Shown: positions 26,015-33,475 of the stretch, one piece after another
Layout: every line of letters begins with the position of its first letter
Numbering within the stretch: position 1 is the first letter of the stretch
DNA from: Xylanivirga thermophila
GTDB taxonomy: Bacteria > Bacillota > Clostridia > Caldicoprobacterales > Xylanivirgaceae
Direction of reading: 5' to 3'
Assembly (NCBI RefSeq): GCF_004138105.1
Contig: NZ_RXHQ01000014.1
Coordinates: 1-64,000, forward strand
DNA: 64,000 nucleotides
The notes under the pieces: model-generated
Seen by the model: the letters and a program-made list of their open reading frames with translations, nothing else
The model's database searches: none
Told to the model about the DNA's origin: nothing
Program-made: the position numbers and the translations under genes

Positions 26015-27748
26015 ATGAAACGGTTATTTTCCGTTTTTCTAATGATATCTTTAATTTTCTGTCTGCTTTCTCCTGTTTCCGTTTATGCCGTAGGCGATGG
26101 AAACGTGGATGGCGGCGGTGGAGGCATGGGAGATGGTACCAGCACCAACTCATGGACTCCGGGCAATGAAGGTGTGCGGGTAACGGTGGTTCGAGCAAGT
26201 GATCATGCGGTGGTCACTACACCGATTGATTTGACAAACAAGGCACCTTCCTCCGGGATTTATCATTTCGGAAAGGTCAGCAAAATACAATATAGCGGCG
26301 GCAGAGATCTATCTCCTGCAAAAGGTGGGTACACCTTTAAGAATCCGGCACAGACGATACCCCGCATTATAAGTACCAATGGCAGCAACAACATTGCCGC
26401 CATCAAAAGCTATTTTACTGATGAACAGGTCATTCGTTCTATTGCAGCTACAGTTGGAATGGATTTTGATACCTTAATCGGCGGCGAGTACAAGCTGCTT
26501 TTGGAACCCATAGCCTATTATAAATTTGAGGGTGTTATGATTGCCACTACAGCTACGGAAGCCGCCATGTATGACGAACAGGTAAACGGTCTTCTGAGAA
26601 AGAGAATGGTATCTCTTTCCCATAAAAATCTGCCCCTTGCCATGTTTTTAGAGGTAGCGGATCTTGGCTACCCGGCATGGTCAGGAAGCCGGAGCAAAGC
26701 TGCATCCAATGCAGATATTAAGGCGGCTCTTGGCCTTGGTATCGTGCGATTTAAGGATATGCCCGGCGAGTCGCCGGAGGTTTCCGTGTACGATTACGAG
26801 TATCGGGTCAACACCGAAGTCATCACAGCGGTGACGGTCAGCGGCGGTCAGAGCGATCCGGATCATCCGGTATCAGCGACCTTTTATGTGAATGGCAGAA
26901 GCTATCGGGTCAGCAATATCTATTATCCCGATGGCGACAGTCAGCTGGCGTGGATACGCTGGACAACACCAAGTACGCCGCAGCAGATGACCATCACGGT
27001 TTCTGTGTCTGGAGGCGGCAGCTCCAGCAAGGCGACAATTAATATAAATATCGTTGACCTTGATAAGAATTCGCCGCCAAATCCTGTGGCCGATGATCGC
27101 AATGATAGCTTTAGAAAGTCCGCTGTTCCAAACAATCCGCAGCAGACTTCTGCCAGCTGGACGGTGTGGCGGCCTTGGTGGCAGGAGTATTGGGTATGGC
27201 ACAGTGACTGGAACTGGTACAGTGATGGTGAGGGCGGCGGTCATTGGGAGGATGACGGTGAATGGGTCGATGAGGGCTGGTGGGAGTTTGACCTTGACCG
27301 GTATCAGGCCAGCCTTTCGGCAAGTATGGCAATCCAGCCGGATGACAAAAGCCCCACCGCCAGCGGAAAGGCCATGAAGTCCGGCTACGGCATCAATCAG
27401 ACAGTTTCTGCCAGAGTCAGTACAAACCAGTCCTCGGCGGTAACTGGGGCGCAGAGTGCGGTGACCTACTTCCCGGAATTCGGGTATCAAACCTACTGGA
27501 GGCTGCTGGAACGCATGAGTTCCGGCTACAGCACCCGGTTTGAGTTTCAGAAGAATCCATACAGCACCTACAATCGCAGAACGCATTTTTCACCGATTTG
27601 GTTCCCGGACGGAAAATATGAACCGTACACATGGCTGATTGACTGCTGGTCACCCGCTGGGATGCTTTCAATAAACCTCACGGACAGCGTAACCGTCCGG
27701 GATAATTTGTGGAGCGACTGGCACATTGCGCCTCAGAAACCCAATTAA
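26015..27748 (+). CDS. secreted Trp-rich surface protein of the transfer apparatus
   Basis: The 577-residue protein has a signal peptide (MKRLFSVFLMISLIFCLL... ending VYA) and a beta-rich exported body; it is related to large exported proteins of ICE transfer operons, whose function is unknown. Around residues 385-430 it holds 12 tryptophans in about 50 residues (VWRPWWQEYWVWHSDWNWY). This could be an adhesive or carbohydrate-binding patch. It sits between the Tad block and the VirB2-like gene, so a pilus-tip or cell-contact role is plausible but unproven. Confidence 0.8.
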   Translation: MKRLFSVFLMISLIFCLLSPVSVYAVGDGNVDGGGGGMGDGTSTNSWTPGNEGVRVTVVRASDHAVVTTPIDLTNKAPSSGIYHFGKVSKIQYSGGRDLSPAKGGYTFKNPAQTIPRIISTNGSNNIAAIKSYFTDEQVIRSIAATVGMDFDTLIGGEYKLLLEPIAYYKFEGVMIATTATEAAMYDEQVNGLLRKRMVSLSHKNLPLAMFLEVADLGYPAWSGSRSKAASNADIKAALGLGIVRFKDMPGESPEVSVYDYEYRVNTEVITAVTVSGGQSDPDHPVSATFYVNGRSYRVSNIYYPDGDSQLAWIRWTTPSTPQQMTITVSVSGGGSSSKATININIVDLDKNSPPNPVADDRNDSFRKSAVPNNPQQTSASWTVWRPWWQEYWVWHSDWNWYSDGEGGGHWEDDGEWVDEGWWEFDLDRYQASLSASMAIQPDDKSPTASGKAMKSGYGINQTVSARVSTNQSSAVTGAQSAVTYFPEFGYQTYWRLLERMSSGYSTRFEFQKNPYSTYNRRTHFSPIWFPDGKYEPYTWLIDCWSPAGMLSINLTDSVTVRDNLWSDWHIAPQKPN

Positions 27749-27764
27749 AAACAGAGAAAAAAAC

Positions 27765-27795
27765 AAGGCCGCAGCGAACCGAAAGCTGCGGCCTT
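27765..27795 (+). terminator. perfect hairpin after the Trp-rich gene
   Basis: AAGGCCGCAGC pairs with GCTGCGGCCTT over a 9-base loop. The T run is poor, so it may slow or process RNA rather than end transcription fully. The next ribosome site lies about 25 bp further on. Confidence 0.55.
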
Positions 27796-27831
27796 GCCAT
27801 TCTCAACCCTATGAAGAAAGGTGGAAAATCA

Positions 27832-28170
27832 ATGAAATCGAAACGAATTGCAATGCTTCTGTGCATGGTTCTGCTTCTGTGCCTGCTGTTCAGCACAACA
27901 GCCTATGCAGCGGGAACTGGCGATGTGGCCGGGGCGATTGAGGGAACATGGAAAGATGCCTCCAGCCAGATAAAGGCGGTGGTCAACAAGGTGGTGTTCC
28001 CCGCCATCGACCTGATTCTGGCGGTGTTTTTCTTCGCCAAATTGGGTACGGCATATTTTGATTATCGAAAACATGGACAGTTCGAATGGGCGGCTCCGGC
28101 CATCCTGTTTGCCTGTTTGGTGTTCACGCTGACAGCTCCATTATATATCTGGACGATACTCGGATTATAG
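27832..28170 (+). CDS. VirB2/TrbC-like small membrane protein
   Basis: The 112-residue protein has a signal peptide (ending TTAYA|AGTGD) and two hydrophobic helices (residues about 55-72 and 88-110), the layout of VirB2/TrbC conjugative pilins. I believe such proteins are filed as DUF3852. ATG 27832 follows GAAAGGTGG. It heads the type IV secretion part of the element. Confidence 0.75.
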   Translation: MKSKRIAMLLCMVLLLCLLFSTTAYAAGTGDVAGAIEGTWKDASSQIKAVVNKVVFPAIDLILAVFFFAKLGTAYFDYRKHGQFEWAAPAILFACLVFTLTAPLYIWTILGL

Positions 28171-28179
28171 GTAAAGCAA

Positions 28180-28226
28180 GAGCCGTTGCACCTTTCAGGA
28201 ATACAACGGCTCAATATTAGTTTTTT
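28180..28226. terminator. terminator between convergent genes
   Basis: GAGCCGTTG (28180-28188) pairs with CAACGGCTC (28204-28212), and a T6 run follows after a few bases. It ends the forward operon and may also serve the reverse antiporter transcript. Confidence 0.7.
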
Positions 28227-28319
28227 ACCATACAAACAGGAAGTTCGCAGGCGCATTCATTTCTTTTCAGTTGCCTGGTCAGATGTGCGGTATCGCTATA
28301 TTTGGCGTATTTCAAAGTC

Positions 28320-29513
28320 TTAAACACCCGCTGAACCTCCTTTGTCTAACAGCTTTCTATAGGTTGCATCGACAAGAGCAGCGCCCAAAGGCGCGGTGAT
28401 TAGAATGGAGAGCACTGCAACGGTAAGAACAATGTCACCACAAGCAAGCCCCATCGCAAGAGGCAAGCCGCCAATGGCGGCCTGCACCGTGGCTTTTGGC
28501 ATATAGGCTAGAGCAGTGAAAATACGTTCTTTCTTATTTAGTGAGGTTTTAATAAGGCAAGCAAACACACCAACCATACGGAAAACCAGTACACAGAAAA
28601 TAAGTGCTACGGCGGTAAGTCCAGCTTTCAGCGCATAGCTGATATTGACCGTTGCACCGACCAAGACGAAAAGTAAAACTTCTGCACAAACCCATAGCTT
28701 TGAAAATTTCCCCGACAACCTCTTGGAAACCTCATGCTTTCTCTGCTGCAAGGTTGCGCCCATTGCCATGACCGCAAGCAGTCCTGAAAAGCCAATTACA
28801 TCTGTTAGGCTATGCTCCACTGTTACCAACAAAAAGGAAATGGACAGGATAATTATCACCTTGCCACTGTCACGAATACGCAATTTAGAAAACAACAATG
28901 CAAGAAAAAGTCCTGTGACAATGCCCCCAAGTAACCCAAATACAATAGAGGTCGGAATGGATAAAAAACTCATGGGTGTGATATTGTCACCCTTAGCCAA
29001 GCCTGTAACTGCCGTGAAAAGGACGATAACAAAAACATCGTCCACCGATGCCCCTGCCATAATCATCTGCGGAATGCTTTTACTTTTGCCATAGTCGCTT
29101 TCCATCAGCTTCAGCATTTTTGGCACGATGACCGCAGGTGAAACAGCAGCAATCACAGTTCCCATAATAGCGGCTTCAAGGCGTGTAATGCCCAGAAACA
29201 TGGGGGCGAATATCAGCATCCCCACTATTTCAAAACAGGCAGGGACAAAGCACATGAGAATGGCGGGGCGTCCCACACGCTTTAAGTCATTAATGTCCAA
29301 GTTCAATCCTGCCCGTGTCAGAATGATGATAAGTGCAATTTGCCTTAAATCCGTTGATATGTTCAGAATGGTCGGGTCAAGCAGATTTAAGACATAAGGG
29401 CCGAGTAAAATACCCGTCAGCAGCATACCCAACAAGCTGGGTAGCTTTAGCTTTTGAAAAATACCCCCGAGTGCCATGCCGCATAGAAAAACCAGTGCAA
29501 GTGATAGTAACAT
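28320..29513 (-). CDS. cation/proton antiporter under fluoride riboswitch control
   Basis: The 397-residue protein has about 12 membrane helices and the CPA-type Na+/H+ exchanger fold (GILLGPYVLNLL near the start, MAGASVDDVFVIVLF with the buried acidic residues in the middle, ALAYMPKATVQAAIGGLPLA later). It is on the reverse strand inside the forward transfer operon. The leader is a fluoride riboswitch with its own promoter, so the gene should rise when fluoride enters the cell, and the transporter may remove or tolerate fluoride. ATG 29513 follows AAAGGAGAG. It is a cargo insertion. Confidence 0.92.
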   Translation of the reverse strand: MLLSLALVFLCGMALGGIFQKLKLPSLLGMLLTGILLGPYVLNLLDPTILNISTDLRQIALIIILTRAGLNLDINDLKRVGRPAILMCFVPACFEIVGMLIFAPMFLGITRLEAAIMGTVIAAVSPAVIVPKMLKLMESDYGKSKSIPQMIMAGASVDDVFVIVLFTAVTGLAKGDNITPMSFLSIPTSIVFGLLGGIVTGLFLALLFSKLRIRDSGKVIIILSISFLLVTVEHSLTDVIGFSGLLAVMAMGATLQQRKHEVSKRLSGKFSKLWVCAEVLLFVLVGATVNISYALKAGLTAVALIFCVLVFRMVGVFACLIKTSLNKKERIFTALAYMPKATVQAAIGGLPLAMGLACGDIVLTVAVLSILITAPLGAALVDATYRKLLDKGGSAGV

Positions 29514-29543
29514 GAAGTTCTCTCCTTTTCTTTCGCAACGCAT

Positions 29544-29593
29544 AAAAAAGCTGATGCGTCTGCGATTACCTAAAATCACAGAAGTCATCAGCT
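29544..29593 (-). terminator. expression-platform terminator of the fluoride riboswitch
   Basis: On the reverse strand AGCTGATG pairs with CATCAGCT and is followed by six T. The 5' arm is part of the aptamer's 3' half, so aptamer folding and terminator folding exclude each other: ligand should favour read-through. Confidence 0.8.
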
Positions 29594-29638
29594 ATAAAAG
29601 CGGTTTTGGAATTAACCACGGGAGAACTTCATTCCCAT
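29577..29638 (-). promoter_or_regulatory. fluoride riboswitch (crcB motif)
   Basis: On the reverse strand the order is GGGAATGAAGTTCTCCC, then AACCGC, then AGCTGATGACTTCTGTG. This matches the crcB consensus of AUG-G-x-GUUC-x-CC, a short CCGC segment and UGAUGAC-x-CCU. GAAGT and ACTTC have co-varied from the common GGAGT/ACTCC and keep the pairing. It lies directly upstream of an antiporter gene, one of the gene classes known behind this riboswitch. Confidence 0.88.
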
Positions 29639-29644
29639 TAAATA

Positions 29645-29673
29645 ATTCTACCATATCAAAGCAATTTTTTCAA
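29645..29673 (-). promoter_or_regulatory. promoter of the riboswitch-antiporter unit
   Basis: Reverse-strand TTGAAA (29673-29668), 17-bp spacer, TAGAAT (29650-29645), ending just before the aptamer. It is a good sigma-A type promoter. Confidence 0.75.
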
Positions 29674-29803
29674 TATGAATTTATTTCCAGACTGGAACTT
29701 TTTTAAAAACAAGAATTGAATAGTAAAAAATCAGAAACTATTCACCATCCTATTGCAAGGATACTTTGGCAAGTGCTGGGGATGTAACTGTAAAGGTAAA
29801 TAT

Positions 29804-29974
29804 TTATTCCTCCGACTTATCTGTCAGGCGCAGTGGTGTCTCGTCTGCATCCATATATGTTTCCTCGCACTCCTGCTGGACAGTGCGCATCATACAAGCG
29901 GCCTGAGAAATGAGCTTCTCAGCATCGGTTACTGCATTAAACATTTTATAATAGAGTTTTTTGTAATCAGCCAC
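29804..29974 (-). CDS. small conserved protein of unknown function
   Basis: A 56-residue protein (VADYKKLYYKMFNAVTDAEK...QQECEETYM) on the reverse strand, with AAAGGAGG upstream of a GTG start at 29974. Very similar small acidic helical proteins recur in Firmicute mobile elements, often as single genes; the function is unknown. It sits between the riboswitch cargo and the forward TrbL gene. Confidence 0.65.
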   Translation of the reverse strand: MADYKKLYYKMFNAVTDAEKLISQAACMMRTVQQECEETYMDADETPLRLTDKSEE

Positions 29975-30121
29975 ACAAGTACCTCCTTTAACATTATTTC
30001 GGCGGCCTCCGTTGTGTGGTATTAAAGCTCTGAAAAAGCGGATTGTCAAGTCATAAATCAGAGAACAAAAACCAACCAGTGCTTGGGAGGTAGCGGAGGT
30101 TATGAAAGAGGTGAAATTCAA

Positions 30122-31024
30122 ATGTTCATATGGGATTTTGTCGCCGACACTGTCCTCGGTCAGATTGTGGATTGGATCTACGGTCAGATCGTGGGCTTTC
30201 TCGGCGACTTTTTTATGCAGATGGGAAATATGGGAGCCGACCTGTTCGAAATGAGCTGGGTACAGTCCATCGTGCTGTTCTTTTCCTATCTGGCTTGGGC
30301 GTTATATGGCGTAGGGCTTGTGGTGGCCGCCTTTGAATGCGGGATTGAGTATCAGTCTGGCAGAGGCAGTATCAAGGATACCGCCCTCAACGCCATCAAG
30401 GGATTTATGGCTGTGGGGCTGTTCACCACGGTACCGGTGGAACTGTATAAGCTATCGGTGTCTTTGCAAGGCAGCTTCACTGCTGGGATTACCGGCCTTG
30501 GAACCGACTTCGGCACAGTAGCCCAAGGCATCATCGCTTCCCTGCAGGATGCAGGTAATCTGGAGCAGGCCATGACCAGCAACGTGTTCGGCGGCTTGAA
30601 AGCGATCACCAGTCCCATCATGATGATCTTTATATTAATCCTGATGGGATATGCGGTCATTAAGGTATTCTTTGCCAACCTGAAGCGAGGCGGTATCCTG
30701 CTCATTCATATTGCCGTGGGGAGCCTGTATATGTTTAGTGTTCCCCGTGGATATATTGACGGCTTTGTATCGTGGAGCAAGCAGGTCATCGGCCTGTGCC
30801 TTACGGCATTTCTACAGGCAACGGTGCTGATTGCCGGACTCATGGTGGTAAAAGACAATGCTCTGCTGGGTCTTGGACTGATGCTGGCTGCCGGTGAAAT
30901 TCCGCGCATTGCCGGTCAGTTCGGACTGGATACGTCAACCAAAGCCAACCTCATGAGTACCATGTATGCGGCACAGACCGCAGTGAATATGACTAAAACG
31001 GTAGTACAGGCGGTGGCGAAATGA
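30122..31024 (+). CDS. TrbL/VirB6-like conjugal transfer membrane protein
   Basis: The 300-residue polytopic protein starts MFIWDFVADTVLGQIVDWIY and has about six membrane helices, with GGLKAITSPIMMIFILILMGYAVIK in the centre. It corresponds to the VirB6/TrbL channel component of Gram-positive T4SS (similar ones are filed as DUF6045). ATG 30122 follows GAAAGAGGTG. It overlaps the next gene by 4 bp. Confidence 0.85.
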   Translation: MFIWDFVADTVLGQIVDWIYGQIVGFLGDFFMQMGNMGADLFEMSWVQSIVLFFSYLAWALYGVGLVVAAFECGIEYQSGRGSIKDTALNAIKGFMAVGLFTTVPVELYKLSVSLQGSFTAGITGLGTDFGTVAQGIIASLQDAGNLEQAMTSNVFGGLKAITSPIMMIFILILMGYAVIKVFFANLKRGGILLIHIAVGSLYMFSVPRGYIDGFVSWSKQVIGLCLTAFLQATVLIAGLMVVKDNALLGLGLMLAAGEIPRIAGQFGLDTSTKANLMSTMYAAQTAVNMTKTVVQAVAK

Positions 31025-31587
31025 ACGAGAATAAACTGGTCTATATCTGTTCGCCATACGCCGGTGATATGCAAAATAATGTCGAATTTGCAAAGGCAGC
31101 CTGCCGCTATGCAATGGAGCAGAATTGTACGCCTGTAGCTGTCCATCTTCTATATCCGCAGTTTTTAGACGATAACGATCCTGCCCAAAGAGAAGCTGGT
31201 CTTCGCATGGGGCATCGTGTGCTGAAGGCCTGTGATGAACTGTGGCTCTGCGGCAGCCGGATTTCCACCGGTATGGCGATGGAGCTTAAGGAAGCACAAA
31301 AGTTGGGTATCTCCGTCCGGGAAATATCCGCAGAACAAATCCAAGGAGGTTTTTCAATGAGCAAAAAATATGGAGTATGGGCGATGCGCAGCGCCGCTTC
31401 GGTATGCGGAGCTGCGCAAAGCTGGTGTAAGCATGGTGGTAAGCCTATCGAGTTTGACACGATGGAACAGGCAGAAAGCTATGCCAAGAAACTAAACGAA
31501 TCCTGTTATTCCCCCAATGTGCAGTATGCCGCAAAAGAAATGGAACCGGAGCTAAACCAAGGCTCCGGTTTTTCCATACGGATGTAA
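31021..31587 (+). CDS. DUF4406-like protein with ICE-specific C-terminal part
   Basis: The 188-residue protein has an N-terminal half like the DUF4406/nucleoside 2-deoxyribosyltransferase fold (YICSPYAGDMQNNVEFAKAACRY, LWLCGSRISTGMAMELKEA) and a C-terminal half beginning MSKKYGVWAMRSAASVCG. The C-terminal half has its own internal ATG with AAGGAGG before it (31344-31350), so it may also be made as a separate small protein from 31357. The reaction is unknown. Confidence 0.75.
   Translation: MNENKLVYICSPYAGDMQNNVEFAKAACRYAMEQNCTPVAVHLLYPQFLDDNDPAQREAGLRMGHRVLKACDELWLCGSRISTGMAMELKEAQKLGISVREISAEQIQGGFSMSKKYGVWAMRSAASVCGAAQSWCKHGGKPIEFDTMEQAESYAKKLNESCYSPNVQYAAKEMEPELNQGSGFSIRM
31544..31573 (+). 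terminator. hairpin/U-tract inside the 3' end of a gene
   Basis: AACCGGAGC pairs with GCTCCGGTT and runs into TTT, encoded within the last codons of the DUF4406-like gene and 15 bp before the next ribosome site. It is a candidate attenuator in the middle of the T4SS operon. Confidence 0.55.
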
Positions 31588-31599
31588 AGGAGGATGTCT

Positions 31600-31878
31600 A
31601 TGTATATCTACCCCGATCACTTAAGGGCTAAGGCGACCTTGTGGCTGTGGCAGCTGCGGGACATCGGCATCATCGGCGTGGCGCTGCTTCTCTCTGTGCT
31701 TGCGTTTTCCCAGCTGGGCTTTGTACCGCCCATCGTGCTGACCGCCGTTTATGCCTTTTTAACCATCCGATTTGAGGACACAAGCATTCTGGATTTTCTC
31801 CGGTATGCCTGTGCCTTTTTTATGACCAAGCAGCAATTCTATGAATGGAGGTACACGCCCAATGCGCAGGAATCATAA
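31600..31878 (+). CDS. PrgI/VirB3-like small membrane protein
   Basis: The 92-residue protein (MYIYPDHLRAKATLWLWQLRD...) has two close membrane helices and precedes the VirB4 genes, as VirB3/PrgI proteins do. ATG 31600 is spaced for GGAGG (31590-31594). It overlaps the next gene by 17 bp. Confidence 0.8.
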   Translation: MYIYPDHLRAKATLWLWQLRDIGIIGVALLLSVLAFSQLGFVPPIVLTAVYAFLTIRFEDTSILDFLRYACAFFMTKQQFYEWRYTPNAQES

Positions 31879-32452
31879 GGCAGAAGCAAAAAAACGAGCC
31901 TCCACCCGGCAGCTCATCGATACCAAAGAAATCACCGAGTACAGCCTGCAGACCTATGGGAATGGAGAGCTTGTGTATTTTATCATCAAGCCCAGCAATA
32001 TATCGGTGCTGTCGGAGGCCAGCATCAGTACCCGCATCTATGCTTTAATGACGGTGCTGAAAGGTATTGCGGAGATTGAGATGCTGTGCCTGAACAGCCG
32101 GGAGAACTTCGAGGACAACAAGCGGTTTCTCCGCAGCCGCATAGAACAGGAGCAGAACCCTGTGGTGCGAAAGCTCTTGGAAAAAGACCTGTCTTTCCTT
32201 GACCGGATACAGGTGCAGATGGCCACCGCAAGGGAGTTTTTAATCCTGATCCGCCTGCGGAATGAAAAGGAAAAAGAGGTGTTCCCGTACCTGTCCCGCA
32301 TTGAGAAGTCCCTGAAAGAACAGGGCTTCTCTGTAAAGCGAGCGGACAAGGAGGACATCAAACGCATCCTTGCGGTTTATTTTGAGCAGAATGTCACAAC
32401 CGAGAAATTCGAGGATTTCGATGGTGAAAGGTGGGTGATTTTGAATGAGTGA
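31862..32452 (+). CDS. N-terminal part of a split VirB4-type protein
   Basis: The 196-residue protein (DTKEITEYSLQTYGNGELVYF, PSNISVLSEASISTRIYALM, FLILIRLRNEKEKEVFPYLSR) resembles the N-terminal non-ATPase domain of VirB4/TraE proteins and ends without an ATPase domain. The ATPase part starts at 33476, after a reverse-strand MBL gene. So the VirB4 function is either divided between two genes in this family or has been split by cargo. Confidence 0.7.
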   Translation: MRRNHKAEAKKRASTRQLIDTKEITEYSLQTYGNGELVYFIIKPSNISVLSEASISTRIYALMTVLKGIAEIEMLCLNSRENFEDNKRFLRSRIEQEQNPVVRKLLEKDLSFLDRIQVQMATAREFLILIRLRNEKEKEVFPYLSRIEKSLKEQGFSVKRADKEDIKRILAVYFEQNVTTEKFEDFDGERWVILNE

Positions 32453-32525
32453 GCAAATATAACGGGAAGCCAAGAGTTGTTTCTCAGCTTCCCGTTTTGC
32501 TCATTACTTCTCATACGTTCGAACA

Positions 32526-33287
32526 TCACAACCAAATAGCCCAATCACCGTAATCAAAAGTACCGCTACCATGATATAGATTGCCGTCGATTTTCAGTTG
32601 CCTGAGAGCATCTCGCATACGGAACAAAATCTCTGGCTGAACATCCAAACTGTGATGAGCAGGAAATACTTTTTCCACGGGCAGCGCAGCAATCTTTTCA
32701 AGTGACGAGAGATATGCCTGCGGATCAGTGGACGGATAGTACGCAAATAGCGTGTCCTTATAGACAAGATCGCCGGTAAATAGGTATCCACGTTGTGGTT
32801 CCCAAAAACACAGATGCCCTGGAGAGTGTCCCGGCGTATGCAGCGCCGTGACTACTCGCCCACCCAGATCAATGGTGTCTCCGTCTTGCAGTACCCGTGT
32901 AGGCATTCCCTGGAAGAACTTATAAGTGTTGACGTCATACCCTTTCGGCAAATCACAGCGATCTATGACCATGCCCCGGATAGTATCTATCGTCAGCGGA
33001 AATTCACCGTTCAACCAGTTTAGTTCCGCCTCATGTGCGTAGAAATCCGGGTAGTATTCGTGGCCACCGATATGATCCCAATGGATATGTGTCGCCACGG
33101 CAGTCACCGGCCTATCCGTCAGCTTTTTCACTGCCTCAGAGATGTTGCAAATACCAAGTCCGGTATCGATGAGCAAACACCGCTCGCTACCTTCAAGTAG
33201 ATAGCAATGTGTTTCCTCCCAATGGCGGTATTCACTGATTATGTAAGTATATGTATCAATTTGATCAAGTGTAAACCAGTTTTCCAT
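32526..33287 (-). CDS. MBL-fold metallo-hydrolase
   Basis: The 253-residue protein has the metallo-beta-lactamase signature THIHWDHIGGH (H-x-H-x-D-H) near residue 87, then HTPGHSPGHL, GDLVYKD and PAHHSL, so all zinc ligands are present. Such enzymes cleave varied esters, thioesters or lactones; no substrate can be given. It lies on the reverse strand between the two VirB4 parts and is cargo. GGAGG precedes ATG 33287. Confidence 0.92.
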   Translation of the reverse strand: MENWFTLDQIDTYTYIISEYRHWEETHCYLLEGSERCLLIDTGLGICNISEAVKKLTDRPVTAVATHIHWDHIGGHEYYPDFYAHEAELNWLNGEFPLTIDTIRGMVIDRCDLPKGYDVNTYKFFQGMPTRVLQDGDTIDLGGRVVTALHTPGHSPGHLCFWEPQRGYLFTGDLVYKDTLFAYYPSTDPQAYLSSLEKIAALPVEKVFPAHHSLDVQPEILFRMRDALRQLKIDGNLYHGSGTFDYGDWAIWL

Positions 33288-33407
33288 TTTAAGTCCTCCT
33301 TCGTGCTGCGTAAAATGAAAACACAGCGTTTGAAAAAAATCTTACTGATCAATTACTCCTAAAATTTTATTATATCTCAGCTTTGCATCAAAGTGAACCA
33401 TTTTACT

Positions 33408-33470
33408 TCAAGCCGTCACTCCATGTGGCGGCTTTTCCTATACCTAAAATCAAAAACAGAAAGGAAGAAA
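33408..33470 (+). promoter_or_regulatory. hairpin/U-tract leader of the virB4 gene
   Basis: AGCCGTCACTCCATGTGGCGGCT folds on itself and is followed by TTTT, then CTATACC, an A-rich spacer and CAGAAAGGAAG, the ribosome site for 33476. The 3' half is nearly the same as at 14165-14185 and 41092-41116. Confidence 0.65.
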
Positions 33471-33475
33471 AAACG

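Noticed and set aside
27140-27300. Trp-rich stretch as a frame error
   Set aside because: The frame is open and consistent from signal peptide to stop, and the codons flanking the patch code for a continuous exported protein.
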